Origin: Pedobacter sp. SYP-B3415
Lineage (GTDB): Bacteria; Bacteroidota; Bacteroidia; Sphingobacteriales; Sphingobacteriaceae
DNA length: 64,000 nt
Reading direction: 5' to 3'
Assembly: GCF_004138205.1 (NCBI RefSeq)
Contig: NZ_RXNQ01000034.1
Span: 124,001-188,000 of the forward strand
Shown here: piece by piece, positions 63,791 through 64,000 of the stretch
Position numbering within the stretch: position 1 is the stretch's first letter
Layout of the letters: every line of letters begins with the position of its first letter
Made by a program: the position numbers and the translations under genes
Notes under the pieces: model-generated
Database searches by the model: none
What the model saw: only the letters and a program-made list of their open reading frames with translations
Told to the model about the DNA's origin: nothing

Positions 63791-64000
63791 TCAATCAATC
63801 ATAGACAATGTGTCAATGGCATCTTCAACAGTGTTTATATTTTCAAATGCAATGCGAAGTGTATTCTTTACTTCTTTCAAATTGCAGATGCGCGGGTGAT
63901 TCTGGGCAAAAGAAAGAATCTTGCTGAAAGTGGCCGAGTCGAAATACTTTGATTGTTTATCATTCAAAAAGTAGCCGCGTAAGACGTTCTTTTTGAAGCT
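63791..64000 (-). CDS. mfd: Transcription-repair coupling factor Mfd, C-terminal end only
   Basis: The minus-strand frame is open to the window edge and ends at TGA (63793-63791), giving 69 residues. The text VLRGYFLNDKQSKYFDSATF and NTLRIAFENINTVEDAIDTL resembles the C-terminal end of the Mfd D7 domain in Bacteroidota. The rest lies outside the window, so the assignment rests on this piece alone. The palindrome follows 22 bases after the stop. Confidence 0.6.
   Translation of the reverse strand, partial: SFKKNVLRGYFLNDKQSKYFDSATFSKILSFAQNHPRICNLKEVKNTLRIAFENINTVEDAIDTLSMID

Overview
The window comes from a Bacteroidota chromosome, most likely a Sphingobacteriales or Chitinophagales soil/water bacterium. 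The evidence is lineage-typical content: a PorP/SprF-like protein next to an OmpA-family protein and a giant surface protein with a type IX secretion (T9SS) type B C-terminal domain, a two-component hybrid sensor with ligand-binding propeller repeats, a DUF4175 membrane protein, gamma-carbonic anhydrase beside nadB, and many starts preceded by the Bacteroidota -7 box TAnnTTTG, sometimes with a TTG/TTTG -33 box 18-19 nt upstream. There is no insertion sequence, prophage, CRISPR array or rRNA. Most of the window is ordinary chromosomal core and accessory DNA.

Layout. 1-8 kb: cell-wall and envelope functions (partial D-Ala-D-Ala dipeptidase; a GH18 / BioF-like / SixA-like overlapping operon; a PBP4-type carboxypeptidase; a two-DTG aspartic protease with PDZ; a phosphodiester glycosidase with a coupled lipoprotein), then a cold-shock gene. 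8-16 kb: NTF2-like protein, VOC/AraC pair, a propeller sensor kinase with its NarL-type regulator, and a ROK kinase/FucP-like sugar transporter operon. 16.1-16.9 kb: an 84-bp tandem repeat array ending in a large branched hairpin that abuts tRNA-Pro(GGG). 17-20 kb: TetR-like regulator coupled to an ABC1/UbiB-like kinase, and an aldose epimerase. 20-30 kb: OmpA-family protein, PorP/SprF protein and a 2221-residue T9SS substrate containing seven DUF11 repeats in an exact 420-bp register. 30-34 kb: a STAND-like protein with a degenerate P-loop and a GDPD-GH16 fusion enzyme. 34-43.7 kb: DUF4175 protein, ybeY, an ABC-F ATPase, two parS-like palindromes, mnmG and an Ig-like lipoprotein. 43.7-48.3 kb: gamma-carbonic anhydrase and nadB facing away from nadA-thiL. 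48.3-55 kb: rmuC, YugP-type metallopeptidase, apaG, dusB, CPBP protease, DUF2007, cdsA, thioesterase. 55-58 kb: metE with a cobalamin riboswitch and a full promoter. 58-64 kb: M14 carboxypeptidase, CsgG-like protein, DsbA-family protein, DUF3820, a DUF4143-type ATPase preceded by a perfect 46-bp palindrome, and the 3' end of mfd.

How the genes work together. The 20-30 kb genes read as one surface module: a secreted filament- or adhesin-like protein, its probable outer-membrane partner and a peptidoglycan-binding OmpA protein. The divergent STAND-like gene may sense or regulate it (inference). nadB and nadA share one intergenic region and make quinolinate. The riboswitch makes metE a B12-repressed methionine synthase. 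The features least explained by known families are the tRNA-abutting repeat/hairpin, the parS-like set, the 46-bp palindrome and the GDPD-GH16 fusion.
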